Assembly (NCBI RefSeq): GCF_004923255.1
Contig: NZ_QYRT01000025.1
Coordinates: 1-54,436 of the forward strand
Direction: 5' to 3'
Source of the DNA: Subtercola vilae
GTDB taxonomy: Bacteria; Actinomycetota; Actinomycetes; Actinomycetales; Microbacteriaceae
Length of the DNA stretch: 54,436 nucleotides
Positions within the stretch are counted from its first letter, which is position 1. Every line of letters begins with the position of its first letter. Positions 1 through 11,642 of this stretch are shown here, piece after piece. The position numbers were made by a program, and so were the translations under genes. Under the pieces are notes generated by a model that made no database searches, was not told the DNA's origin, and saw nothing but the letters and a program-made list of their open reading frames with translations.

Positions 1-22
1 TGGGTGGAATATCGGGGGGTGG

Positions 23-89
23 GTCGAATGCCGGAGGGGGTCGAATGTCGGAGGTCGAATGTCGGAGGGTCGCATGTCAGAGGGTCGAG
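23..89. repeat. Degenerate tandem repeat, about 15 bp, four copies
   Basis: Four consecutive copies of a unit close to GTCGAATGTCGGAGG lie directly upstream of a -10-like TATGCT at 91-96 and about 90 bp before the first gene. Copies differ by one to three bases and by small changes in the G-run length. They could be a set of regulator binding sites or a slippage product. The left neighbour is outside the window, so the repeat could also belong to the 3' flank of an unseen gene. Confidence 0.7.
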
Positions 90-178
90 TTATGCTCGCT
101 TTGACTGTGGCGCTCCGGCTCACTGGCGCGCTCTCAGCCCTCTGATCGACACCACCCCTCACCGAAAGGGCCCCGCCC

Positions 179-859
179 ATGACAACTCCCGCCTCATTCG
201 ACCCCCGCCTTGTCGCGCTGGCTCGCGCCGGCAGACTGAACACCCTGCTCGCCACCGTCACTCGTGGGCTCGACGGCGATGAAGCAGAACCCGTCGTCTA
301 CCGTTGGGCGTACGTCGCCAGCATGTTCGGCCACCGTGACGCCGACGACCTCGTCGCCGAGTTCGACGAGCGCGAACCCACCTGGTGGGGCGACCACGGC
401 GACCCTGTGTTAGCCGAGATCCACCTCGAGCTCGCGCTCGCACTCCTGTCGGGCCGTCGCGGCCTCCCGCCCGACGAAGGGCGCGCTCGCGCGCACCTGA
501 CCGAGGTGATCGACCACTGGCTTGCCGCCGAAGCCGAAGAAGACGAGTGGAACGAGTGGTACGCCCCCGAGAACTACCCGAACCTGGCCGCCGGATGCTC
601 GCCCCACGCCCATGCCCCGACTCCGCCGCCCCGCTCACCCACCGGCCGCCCTCCCACGCCAGCCCTCACCCCGAGCGCCGACCTCTCTGCAAGCACGTGC
701 ACCCCGTCTGAAGAGCCTCCCCAGACGGAGTTCTCGCTCAACGTGCAGCGGGCCCGCCAAGCGCTCCTGCCCGCCGAGCGCCCCCACTTCGACCGAATCT
801 GGTTCGAGACCCTCAACCGAACCGAGCTGCCACCGCGCGACCTGAGCTGGCGCCTCTGA
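179..859 (+). CDS. Hypothetical protein, helical N-domain with proline-rich linker
   Basis: A 226-residue protein that I do not recognise. The N-terminal part (about residues 5-135) is rich in Ala, Leu, Glu and Trp, with acidic stretches (WWGDHGD, EEDEWNEW), and is probably all-helical, perhaps of TPR or SEL1 type. Residues about 145-180 form a Pro/Ser/Thr-rich linker. A short conserved-looking C-terminal helix (FSLNVQRARQALLP... DRIWFETLNRTELPPRD) follows. The ATG is preceded by GAAAGGG at suitable spacing. There is no signal peptide or membrane segment. Nothing is co-transcribed in an obvious way. Coding bias matches its neighbours, so it looks like a real gene. Confidence 0.6.
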   Translation: MTTPASFDPRLVALARAGRLNTLLATVTRGLDGDEAEPVVYRWAYVASMFGHRDADDLVAEFDEREPTWWGDHGDPVLAEIHLELALALLSGRRGLPPDEGRARAHLTEVIDHWLAAEAEEDEWNEWYAPENYPNLAAGCSPHAHAPTPPPRSPTGRPPTPALTPSADLSASTCTPSEEPPQTEFSLNVQRARQALLPAERPHFDRIWFETLNRTELPPRDLSWRL

Positions 860-1058
860 CCCATGCCCACGCCCATCGACTTTCCCCAGAACGTCGCCAC
901 CGGCCGCACCAACCGACGATGTGGGGCCACTCGATCGATCCCGCGGCGGCGGTGCGAGCGGGCAGTCGCCCGCTGAGAGCGTGATCGGGTGCCTGAAGCC
1001 CGGCTCGACCCGGCCCTGCGGAGTACACGGCTCCTGCACATTGATGAGGATCACACAG

Positions 1059-1067
1059 TTGTCCACA
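1059..1067 (+). promoter_or_regulatory. Possible DnaA box upstream of ogt
   Basis: TTGTCCACA is an exact match to the DnaA-box form preferred in high-GC actinobacteria, 50 bp upstream of the ogt ATG. There is only one copy, so it is not an origin. It may be a DnaA-titrating or regulatory site, or chance. Confidence 0.3.
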
Positions 1068-1117
1068 GTTCAGCGGGAGCTGCGATCGACGTCGGGCCAC
1101 GGCACTACTGTCGAATC

Positions 1118-1609
1118 ATGACAGCTCCAACCCACCTCCTCCGCGTCGAGAGTCCGCTCGGCCGGCTCGAACTGACGGCCGACGACGACTCCATTCTCAC
1201 GCTCGAAATCGAGCGCGCCGGCCTTCTCACCTACGAGAACCTGCCCGAGAACTCCAACGACGTCCTCGACGAAGCCTCGCGCCAGCTATCCGAGTACTTC
1301 GCGGGTGACCGCACCGAGTTCGACCTCCCCGTGAAGCTCGAGGGCACGCCATTCCAAACCGCGGTCTGGCTGCAGCTGGCGCGTCTCGGCTGGGGTGAGT
1401 TCGTGTCGTACGGTGAGCTCGGCGCGCTGGCCGGCAAACCGGGATCAGCACGGGCGGTCGGCGGTGCCGTCGGTTCGAACCCGGTTCCCATCATTGTCGG
1501 CTGCCACCGTGTACTCGCGTCGAACCGCAAGATCACCGGCTACAGCGCGGGCAATGGCATTCCCACCAAAGTCTGGCTGCTCGACCACGAGAGCATCGGT
1601 CACGCATGA
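1118..1609 (+). CDS. ogt: Methylated-DNA--protein-cysteine S-methyltransferase, GCHR variant
   Basis: 163 residues, the usual size of Ogt. The protein removes O6-alkyl groups from guanine by irreversible transfer to its own cysteine. Visible family features are FQTAVWLQLARLGWGE followed by VSYGELG (DNA-contact tyrosine), SARAVGGAVGSNP (the arginine that replaces the flipped base) and the active-site block IIVGCHRV with Cys129. The family motif is PCHR; here the proline is glycine, which is unusual. The ATG at 1118 was chosen because the longer in-frame version adds 43 residues that do not look like the family. The stop overlaps the next start (ATGA), giving an ogt-tag alkylation-repair operon. 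Confidence 0.9.
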   Translation: MTAPTHLLRVESPLGRLELTADDDSILTLEIERAGLLTYENLPENSNDVLDEASRQLSEYFAGDRTEFDLPVKLEGTPFQTAVWLQLARLGWGEFVSYGELGALAGKPGSARAVGGAVGSNPVPIIVGCHRVLASNRKITGYSAGNGIPTKVWLLDHESIGHA

Positions 1610-2196
1610 GCGCCATCGTGCAGGGGGCCGATGGCATAACGCGGTGCGCCTGGGCGGGAACAGACGAGCTCTACATCGCGTATCACGACACCGAGTGGGG
1701 CAAACCCCTCCACTCCGACCGTGCGCTGTTCGAGAAGATCAGCCTCGAGGGCTTCCAGGCCGGCCTCTCATGGATCACCATCCTGCGTCGCCGAGAAGCG
1801 TTCCGTGCGGCGTTCCACGACTTCGACATCGACACCGTTGCAGCTTTCACTGACGCCGACGTCGAACGCCTCGTCACCGACGCCAGCATTATCCGGCATC
1901 GCGCAAAAATCAACGCCGTCATCACTAACGCCCGCATCACGCAGAAGCTCATCGCCGACTCCTCCGTCGGCGCCCTCGATCGCCTGGTCTGGAGTTTCGC
2001 CCCCGCATCTTCGCGACCTCGGCCTCGAACATTCGCCGACATCGTCGCGACCACCCCCGACTCCATCGCCCTGAGCAAAGCTCTTCGTGCGCTCGGCTTC
2101 GTGTTCGTGGGCCCCACCACCATGTACGCCCTCATGCAGTCAGGCGGCCTGGTCGATGACCACGTCGCCGGGTGCTTTCTGGCCGCCGATGAGTGA
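1606..2196 (+). CDS. tag: DNA-3-methyladenine glycosylase I
   Basis: 196 residues. The enzyme excises 3-methyladenine from alkylated DNA in base-excision repair. Diagnostic features are the zinc ligands (Cys14 in TRCAWAG, His27 in AYHDTEWG, His186 and Cys190 in DDHVAGC), the block FEKISLEGFQAGLSWITILRRRE containing the conserved catalytic-pocket glutamate, and the helix-hairpin-helix region around RALGFVFVGPTTMYALMQ. It starts inside the ogt stop codon (ATGA overlap), so translation is probably coupled to ogt. The two genes together repair the two main classes of alkyl lesion. Confidence 0.95.
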   Translation: MSAIVQGADGITRCAWAGTDELYIAYHDTEWGKPLHSDRALFEKISLEGFQAGLSWITILRRREAFRAAFHDFDIDTVAAFTDADVERLVTDASIIRHRAKINAVITNARITQKLIADSSVGALDRLVWSFAPASSRPRPRTFADIVATTPDSIALSKALRALGFVFVGPTTMYALMQSGGLVDDHVAGCFLAADE

Positions 2197-2602
2197 GACC
2201 GGCCATCACCGCTCGAGCCATTCCCCTCCCCGCACAACACCAGCTTCTTCGGCGGCGGTGCTGCCAGTACCGTTGGCGCGAGAGCTGATCACCGAGCGAC
2301 TCCGACTCGACCCACTGGCCGTCGATCATGCCGAACCGATGGTGGTGGTGCTCGCCGATCCCCAGTTGTATCGCCATACCGGAGGCAAGCCGCCCACGCG
2401 CGACGAGCTGACAGCGCGCTATCAGCGACAGACCCTCGGCCACTCCCCCGACGGCATGGAACGCTGGTTCAATTGGGTCATCGCTGATCGATTGACCGGC
2501 ACGCCGATGGGATTCGCAGCGAAGCTCGGGCTCACTCTGACGGCAACGCTCGTCGATGGGGAGCGCCGATGGAGGCGAACAGTTCGTAGCGGGCCACACT
2601 GA
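2189..2602 (+). pseudogene. GNAT-type acetyltransferase with internal deletion
   Basis: 137 residues. Residues about 30-105 match the N-terminal half of a GNAT subfamily (ERLRLDPLAVDHAEPMVVVLADPQLYRHTGG ... GTPMGF). The text then runs straight into AAKLGLTLTATLVDGERRW, which resembles the last strand region of the same family (usually written as ...ARLGLEPTATLVDGERRW). The central part, about 60-70 residues with the acetyl-CoA motif (R/Q-x-x-G-x-G/A), is missing. An in-frame internal deletion near 2508-2515 is the simplest reading, so the product is unlikely to acetylate anything. The start overlaps the tag 3' end by 8 nt. Confidence 0.55.
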
Positions 2603-2702
2603 GTCGACCTCGGCCGTAGTTTCGCACGCTCGAGACGCTGCGCACCCTCTGTACGCGATTGAGCGTGCGTTCTCGGCAACGGGATGAGGTCGCGCAACGG
2701 CA

Positions 2703-3158
2703 CTAGATCGCGGAAGACAGACCGCCAATGGGGGCAATGGGAGCGACGCGAAACGGCACTGACGGGTCGTAGGCCTTGTCATCGAAGGCAACCATTGCGA
2801 GCCATACGTACGGCACGAACACGTACAACACGACCCAGCCGACGGTCACCTTTGCGAATCGCGCGCCCAGATTGTAGGCAGCGATCGCTTCCAGCACCAG
2901 CGCAGCGTAGTTCGCTATCGGAACAAGCGACAGCAGCGCCCACCATCCGGGCTGCCCGCCGTGTTCGAGAAACACCCACTTGCTGTAGACGGGAACCCAC
3001 GCCTTCCATGGCGCATCGCCCATCTTCTTCAGCACGAGCGACATGAACCATGCGTCGACCACGTACACCGCGACCGCCACCAATACCGTCAAAAGAATCA
3101 CGACGACAACGACGAAAGCGAACAGGGGCCCAACTGAATGAGTGGAATACACCCCCAC
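2703..3158 (-). CDS. Small integral membrane protein, DUF5684-like
   Basis: 151 residues with an N-terminal membrane helix (about residues 11-38), then the conserved-looking block VLKKMGDAPWKAWVPVYSKWVFLEHGGQPGWW, then three further hydrophobic segments (about 75-95, 103-122 and a short last one). The pattern, with a WxxxVPxYxxW core between membrane helices, is that of DUF5684-type proteins, which resemble the membrane segment found next to signal-peptidase-like proteins. Function is unknown. The gene stands alone, tail-to-tail with the upstream acetyltransferase remnant. Confidence 0.75.
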   Translation of the reverse strand: MGVYSTHSVGPLFAFVVVVVILLTVLVAVAVYVVDAWFMSLVLKKMGDAPWKAWVPVYSKWVFLEHGGQPGWWALLSLVPIANYAALVLEAIAAYNLGARFAKVTVGWVVLYVFVPYVWLAMVAFDDKAYDPSVPFRVAPIAPIGGLSSAI

Positions 3159-3272
3159 AATGTACCAACCCGACGAGTCACCCGCTTGAGGTGCGTCTCG
3201 TGGTCAGTTTCGACCATCGATACCGTCAGAGCGACCGCGCGACACAACGACAGTGCGACAGCGCGACAGCGC

Positions 3273-4019
3273 TCAGACCATCAGCGCAAGATCGCCGTCA
3301 GGCGTGAGCCGCAGATCGAAGCCTGCACCAGGCGCCCAGGCCAGCAACTCGTCAACCGAGGCGAAGTCCACCCCCGCCAGCACCAAGGCCCGCGTGAGCT
3401 CACCCTTGGCTTTCTTGTTGAAGTGGTTCAGGGCACGGCGCTTGCCGTCGGTGCCCACGGAGAACACCCTCAGAAAGTGCGTGTTCGGACGGGCATCCAC
3501 CGGCCCGAGTGCAACGTATCCTTCTGACCGGAAGTCGAGCAACAGCCCTGGCTCCCGCGCCAGCACAGCAGAGGCAGCGGCTGCCCAATGCTTCTTCAGC
3601 GGCAACCCCGGTACCCGTGAGTCGTGCGACAACCGATACGCCGGAATCGAGTCACCCACGCGGATGGGCCCGAACAGCGCCGAGTGCACGGCCACGTGTG
3701 CCCCAGCGAACTGGCGAGCAGCGACGGGAAGGCTCTCTGCAGAGAGCGCGTCGAACACCACTCCCGTGTACCGGTCGAGCGCCGGCATGGTCGGCGACAG
3801 CGTGAGACGACGATTGCGCTCCACCTCGACCGCGCCGAGGGTGCGACCGAGTTTCAGCGCAGCGATGGTGGCATCGGCGTCGCGGGCAAGCAGCCGCACG
3901 GCACGAACAAGTTCGGCCCGACGCGTCTTCAGCCCAGCGAAGCTGAGCGAAGACAGGTCGAGCCGATCGAGTGCACCACCGTCACGCTTGGTCTCAGACG
4001 GTGGCAGAAGTACGAGCAA
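3273..4019 (-). CDS. yaaA: Peroxide stress protein YaaA family (UPF0246)
   Basis: 248 residues from a TTG start at 4019. That start gives the characteristic N-terminus MLVLLPPSETKRDGG; the longer frame to 4073 would overlap atpC and adds non-family sequence. Other family blocks are RYTGVVFDAL, HVAVHSALFGPIRVGDSIPAYRLSHDSRVPGLPLKKHW, LLLDFRSEGYVALGP and HFNKKAKGELTRALV. In E. coli the homologue lowers free iron and limits hydrogen-peroxide damage and has a DNA-binding fold. Here it follows atpC by 22 nt and may be read through from the ATP synthase operon. Confidence 0.92.
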   Translation of the reverse strand: MLVLLPPSETKRDGGALDRLDLSSLSFAGLKTRRAELVRAVRLLARDADATIAALKLGRTLGAVEVERNRRLTLSPTMPALDRYTGVVFDALSAESLPVAARQFAGAHVAVHSALFGPIRVGDSIPAYRLSHDSRVPGLPLKKHWAAAASAVLAREPGLLLDFRSEGYVALGPVDARPNTHFLRVFSVGTDGKRRALNHFNKKAKGELTRALVLAGVDFASVDELLAWAPGAGFDLRLTPDGDLALMV

Positions 4020-4041
4020 GAGAGAAGAACTACCGCGAACC

Positions 4042-4329
4042 CTAAGAAACGAGTTCGGCCGCGCGCGCCACAATGGTCACGCGGTCGTTCTCAACCGAGA
4101 GAAAACCCTCATCGGCCTGCGCGGTGATGCGCTTTCCGTCGGGCAGAGTGACACGCACTTCACCCTCGGCAAGGATGGCCAGCAGCGGTTCGTGGCCCCG
4201 CAGAATGCCGATCTCGCCCTCAGTGGTCTTCGCGATGACCTGCGTTGCGCCGCCCGACCACACTTCGTGGTCGGCCGACACGACACTGACCTGCAGCGGG
4301 GCAGCGCCCGCGCCGGTGACATCAGCCAT
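4042..4329 (-). CDS. atpC: F1Fo ATP synthase epsilon subunit
   Basis: 95 residues, comprising only the beta-sandwich domain. It belongs to the short actinobacterial epsilon type without the full C-terminal helical hairpin. Recognisable text includes LQVSVVSADHEVWSGGATQVIAKTTEGEIGILRGHEPLLAIL and LPDGKRITAQADEGFLSVENDRVTIVA. The epsilon subunit links the gamma shaft to the c-ring and regulates ATP hydrolysis. The start was set at the ATG at 4329, two bases after the atpD stop; an upstream frame exists but would run into atpD. Last gene of the atp operon. Confidence 0.95.
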   Translation of the reverse strand: MADVTGAGAAPLQVSVVSADHEVWSGGATQVIAKTTEGEIGILRGHEPLLAILAEGEVRVTLPDGKRITAQADEGFLSVENDRVTIVARAAELVS

Positions 4330-4331
4330 GG

Positions 4332-5834
<1,503 letters not shown>

Positions 5835-6734
5835 CTAGCGAGCCGGGGTCAGCGCGTCGGCGCCGCCCACGATCTCAGAAATCTGCTGGGTGATCTCCGA
5901 CTGGCGGGCGTTGTTGGCCAGTCGGGTGTAATCGCGAATCAGCTTGTCGGCGTTGTCGCTGGCCGACTTCATCGCACGCTGGCGAGCAGCGTGTTCTGAA
6001 GCGGCGCTCTGCAGCATGGCGTTGTAGATGCGGCTCTCGATGTAGACGGGCAGCAGAGCATCAAGAACGTCGCCCACCTCGGGCTCGAACTCGTAGAGCG
6101 GCAGCACCTCGTTGTCGGCCGGCGCTTCGATGCCGTCGACGACCTCGAGGGGCAGCAGACGCGTCACCTCGGGAACCTGCGAGACCATGTTCACGAAACG
6201 GTTGTAGACGATGTGGATCTCGTCGACTCCGCCGGCCGAGGCCTCCTGCAGGAAGATCTCGACAAGTGAGTCGCTGATCTCCTTCGCAACCTCGAACGCC
6301 GGCTGGTCTGTGCCACCCGTCCACGTCTTGGCAGCTTCGCGCTTCCGAAACGAGAAGTACGCGGCGGCCTTCCGACCCACAACAAAGTAGGCGACGTCTT
6401 TACCCTCACTCCGCAGAAGCGACGTGAGGTGCTCAGACTCTTTCAGCACGTTCGAGCTGAAAGCGCCGGCGAGCCCGCGGTCTGACGCGAAGATCACGAC
6501 AAGTGCGCGCTCGATCTTCTCGGGCTCGGTGGTGAGGATGTGGTCGACGTTGGAGTACGTGGCGACAGCCGACACTGCTCGCGTGACAGCGCGGGCGTAG
6601 GGCCCGGATGCTGCCACCCGAGCCTGCGCCTTCTGAATGCGCGACGCGGAGATGAGTTCCATCGCCCGCGTGATCTTCTTGGTCGTCTGGGCAGACTTGA
6701 TCTTCTGTCGGTAGACCCTGAGCTGAGCAGCCAT
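5835..6734 (-). CDS. atpG: F1Fo ATP synthase gamma subunit
   Basis: 299 residues, forming the rotating central shaft. The N-terminal helix ([34 protein letters not shown]) and the C-terminal helix ([51 protein letters not shown]) are the family signature and pair as the coiled coil inside the alpha-beta hexamer; the middle Rossmann-like part contains [17 protein letters not shown]. It begins 3 nt after the atpA stop. Confidence 0.97.
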   Translation of the reverse strand: MAAQLRVYRQKIKSAQTTKKITRAMELISASRIQKAQARVAASGPYARAVTRAVSAVATYSNVDHILTTEPEKIERALVVIFASDRGLAGAFSSNVLKESEHLTSLLRSEGKDVAYFVVGRKAAAYFSFRKREAAKTWTGGTDQPAFEVAKEISDSLVEIFLQEASAGGVDEIHIVYNRFVNMVSQVPEVTRLLPLEVVDGIEAPADNEVLPLYEFEPEVGDVLDALLPVYIESRIYNAMLQSAASEHAARQRAMKSASDNADKLIRDYTRLANNARQSEITQQISEIVGGADALTPAR

Positions 6735-6737
6735 CGG

Positions 6738-8375
<1,638 letters not shown>

Positions 8376-8411
8376 TGCCAATCCTTTTGTGTGTTTAGTG
8401 AAGCGTAGTTC

Positions 8412-9212
8412 TTAGCCGGCGAGTTTGTGCCGAAGATCGTTGAGGCGGCTCTCTATGCTGCCGTCGATCACATCGTCGCCGATCTGAACGCGCAGCCCGC
8501 CGAGAACAGACGGGTCGACGACCTGGTTGATGGTCAACTCGCGGCCGTATGAACGACCGAGAGCCGAACGCAGCCGGTCAAGCTGCGCTGGAGCGATGGG
8601 GGTGGCAGAGGTGACGGTCGCGATCGACTGGTTACCCTCGTCGGCCACGATGGTCGCGGCCGATCTCAGCAACTCGGCGATTCGGCGGCCGCGCGGCTGC
8701 TGCACCAGGTGGCGCACGATCACAACCGCCTGCTCTGACGCCTTACCCTGAAGCAGGGTGTTGATCAGAGTGACCTTCGCCTCGGGCGAACCGAGGTTCG
8801 AGCCGATGGCGAGTTCGAGGCCGGAATCGCTGGAGACAGCTTCTCCGAACTCGAACAGCTCGCTCTCGATCGACGAACCCGCGGGAGCAGAGGAGGCGAT
8901 GACGCGAAGCGCGATCTCTTCGATACCGCCGAGCAGTTCATCCGGAGTCGACCAGTGGGCAGACGTGATCGCGGTCAGCAGTGACAACGCATCTGCACCC
9001 AAATCGTTTCTGAAAACACGGTCGATGAGGGCTGACTTCTCGGCAGCCTCAGTTGACGGGTCAGCGAGAAGACCACGAAACTGTGCTGACCCCCCGATGA
9101 TTCGACCGGCGGCGAAGAGATCTTCACCGATCGACAGCGTCAACGAGCCAGCGGGAACAGCAGCGAGTGCTTTCTTCGACGAAGCCAGGGCTTCTCTGGT
9201 TGCGCTACCCAT
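8412..9212 (-). CDS. atpH: F1Fo ATP synthase delta subunit
   Basis: 266 residues, the stator subunit that ties the top of F1 to the b-subunit. It has the OSCP/delta N-terminal helical bundle (GEDLFAAGRIIGGSAQFRGLLADPSTEAAEKSALIDRVF) and the C-terminal signature (SATPIAPAQLDRLRSALGRSYGRELTINQVVDPSVLGGLRVQIGDDVIDGSIESRLNDLRHKL). At ~266 residues it has the long form seen in many actinobacteria, not the ~180-residue E. coli form. It starts 2 nt after atpF ends. Confidence 0.96.
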   Translation of the reverse strand: MGSATREALASSKKALAAVPAGSLTLSIGEDLFAAGRIIGGSAQFRGLLADPSTEAAEKSALIDRVFRNDLGADALSLLTAITSAHWSTPDELLGGIEEIALRVIASSAPAGSSIESELFEFGEAVSSDSGLELAIGSNLGSPEAKVTLINTLLQGKASEQAVVIVRHLVQQPRGRRIAELLRSAATIVADEGNQSIATVTSATPIAPAQLDRLRSALGRSYGRELTINQVVDPSVLGGLRVQIGDDVIDGSIESRLNDLRHKLAG

Positions 9213-9214
9213 GC

Positions 9215-9790
9215 TTACGAAGACACCGCCTTGGAGTCGCTGGCTTCGAGATCGCGGGCTTCGAGATCGTGCAGGAAACGGTCGACGATGGCCGCCGAAC
9301 GCGTGTCGTCAGTGAGGCTCTCGCCGATGACGCCGGATGCGAGGTCGATGGCCAGTGAACCGACCTCAGACCGCAGTGAGACGACAGCTGCCTGACGCTC
9401 CGCTTCGATCTGAGACTGTGCGTTGGCTGCAATGCGGGCTGCCTCTGTGGTGGCCTGTTCTTTCAGCTCAGCGAGAATGCGCTGGCCGTCGGTACGGGCC
9501 TGGTCACGAATAGTGCCTGCTTCGACGCGAGCGTCGGCAAGCTGAGCGGTGTACTGCTCGAGTACGGCTTCGGCTTCGCGCTGGGCGACATCGGCCTTTT
9601 CGATGTTGCCTTCGATGGCCTCGCCGCGCTCATCGAGCAGCTTCTTCATGCGGGGCAGAATCGCGCGCCAGAAGAACACCAGCAGAACGACGAAACACAC
9701 CGCACCCCAGACGAGGTCGGGGGTTTCAGGGGCAATCGGATTGTGAGTCGCTTCAGCCGCGATCACCGAAGTGGAGAGTGCTTGTAACAT
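9215..9790 (-). CDS. atpF: F1Fo ATP synthase b subunit
   Basis: 191 residues, the peripheral stalk. A single membrane helix (about residues 25-45, PDLVWGAVCFVVLLVFFWRAILP) is followed by a long, highly charged, Ala-rich amphipathic helix (KKLLDERGEAIEGNIEKADVAQREAEAVLEQYTAQLADARVEAGTIR...) that forms the dimeric stalk. The extreme C-terminus has a small repeat (LEARDLEAS), encoded by a near-duplicate CTTCGAGATCG element. Order atpE-atpF-atpH is standard. Confidence 0.95.
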   Translation of the reverse strand: MLQALSTSVIAAEATHNPIAPETPDLVWGAVCFVVLLVFFWRAILPRMKKLLDERGEAIEGNIEKADVAQREAEAVLEQYTAQLADARVEAGTIRDQARTDGQRILAELKEQATTEAARIAANAQSQIEAERQAAVVSLRSEVGSLAIDLASGVIGESLTDDTRSAAIVDRFLHDLEARDLEASDSKAVSS

Positions 9791-9844
9791 CGTGCCTCCT
9801 TTCTAACTGTGAAGGTGAATAGCTTGTCGAGGATTGGCGCGGAT

Positions 9845-10956
<1,112 letters not shown>

Positions 10957-11079
10957 CGCTTTCTCCTGTATCGGGGCGTGGAGCTCTGCTCTCGCGTCGA
11001 CGAATATTCGGGGGTATTGCTTGGTGCTGCAAACTAGGCGAAATACGGCCGGCGCAGCTGAACCAACATGTGAAGCCTA

Positions 11080-11637
11080 TCAAGCTTTGGGGCCCCTTGA
11101 CGAATCCTCTTCGCCTGAATTCCGCAGTTTCGGCTGGTTTTCGGCCGCAATTTCGACATTCGGTAGAACTTGCTGCGGTTTCGGTAGGCCGGCGTCGCTG
11201 ACGTACGGCATGCGGGTACGCGAAACGACCACGACGTCGACCACGAGCGTGCCGATCACCCCCACGATCAGAAATCCGAACAGCACCACCTTGTTGATCC
11301 ACGGCTCGTCGCGCAACAGCAGCGCCACCACGATGAAGAGCACGAACTTGAGGAGCCAGGCACCCAGCACGATGGAGAAGAACATCACAGTGAACAGCGG
11401 TGACGCGTATGACCGGTTGGCAATGAGGATGCTCGCTGCCGTGATCGCCAGGAACACGAACGCCATAGCTGAGCCGATGACCGCGCTGGTCACGCCCACC
11501 CATGAGTCGATGAAGTACCCGGCGACTCCCCCAACGACGATCAGTGCCACCGTCACGATCGCAGCGACCTTCAGTGCGCGGATGAGGATGGGTGTCGAAC
11601 TCAGCGTGACCGGCTGGGGGCGGGGGGCGGTAGACAC
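11080..11637 (-). CDS. atpI: ATP synthase protein I-like membrane protein
   Basis: 185 residues with four predicted membrane helices (about 22-42, 48-72, 84-108 and 117-140) and a charged, disordered C-terminal tail (residues about 145-185). It sits exactly where atpI lies in actinobacterial atp operons, between the wecA-type gene and atpB. AtpI-type proteins help assemble the c-ring. The sequence is only weakly conserved, so the name rests mainly on topology and position. It starts with GTG, 5 nt after the preceding gene. Confidence 0.75.
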   Translation of the reverse strand: MSTAPRPQPVTLSSTPILIRALKVAAIVTVALIVVGGVAGYFIDSWVGVTSAVIGSAMAFVFLAITAASILIANRSYASPLFTVMFFSIVLGAWLLKFVLFIVVALLLRDEPWINKVVLFGFLIVGVIGTLVVDVVVVSRTRMPYVSDAGLPKPQQVLPNVEIAAENQPKLRNSGEEDSSRGPKA

Positions 11638-11642
11638 GGGTA

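Noticed and set aside
3230-3270. GCGACAG-type short repeats downstream of yaaA
   Set aside because: Too degenerate and short to separate from composition bias, though it fits the 3'-repeat trend weakly.
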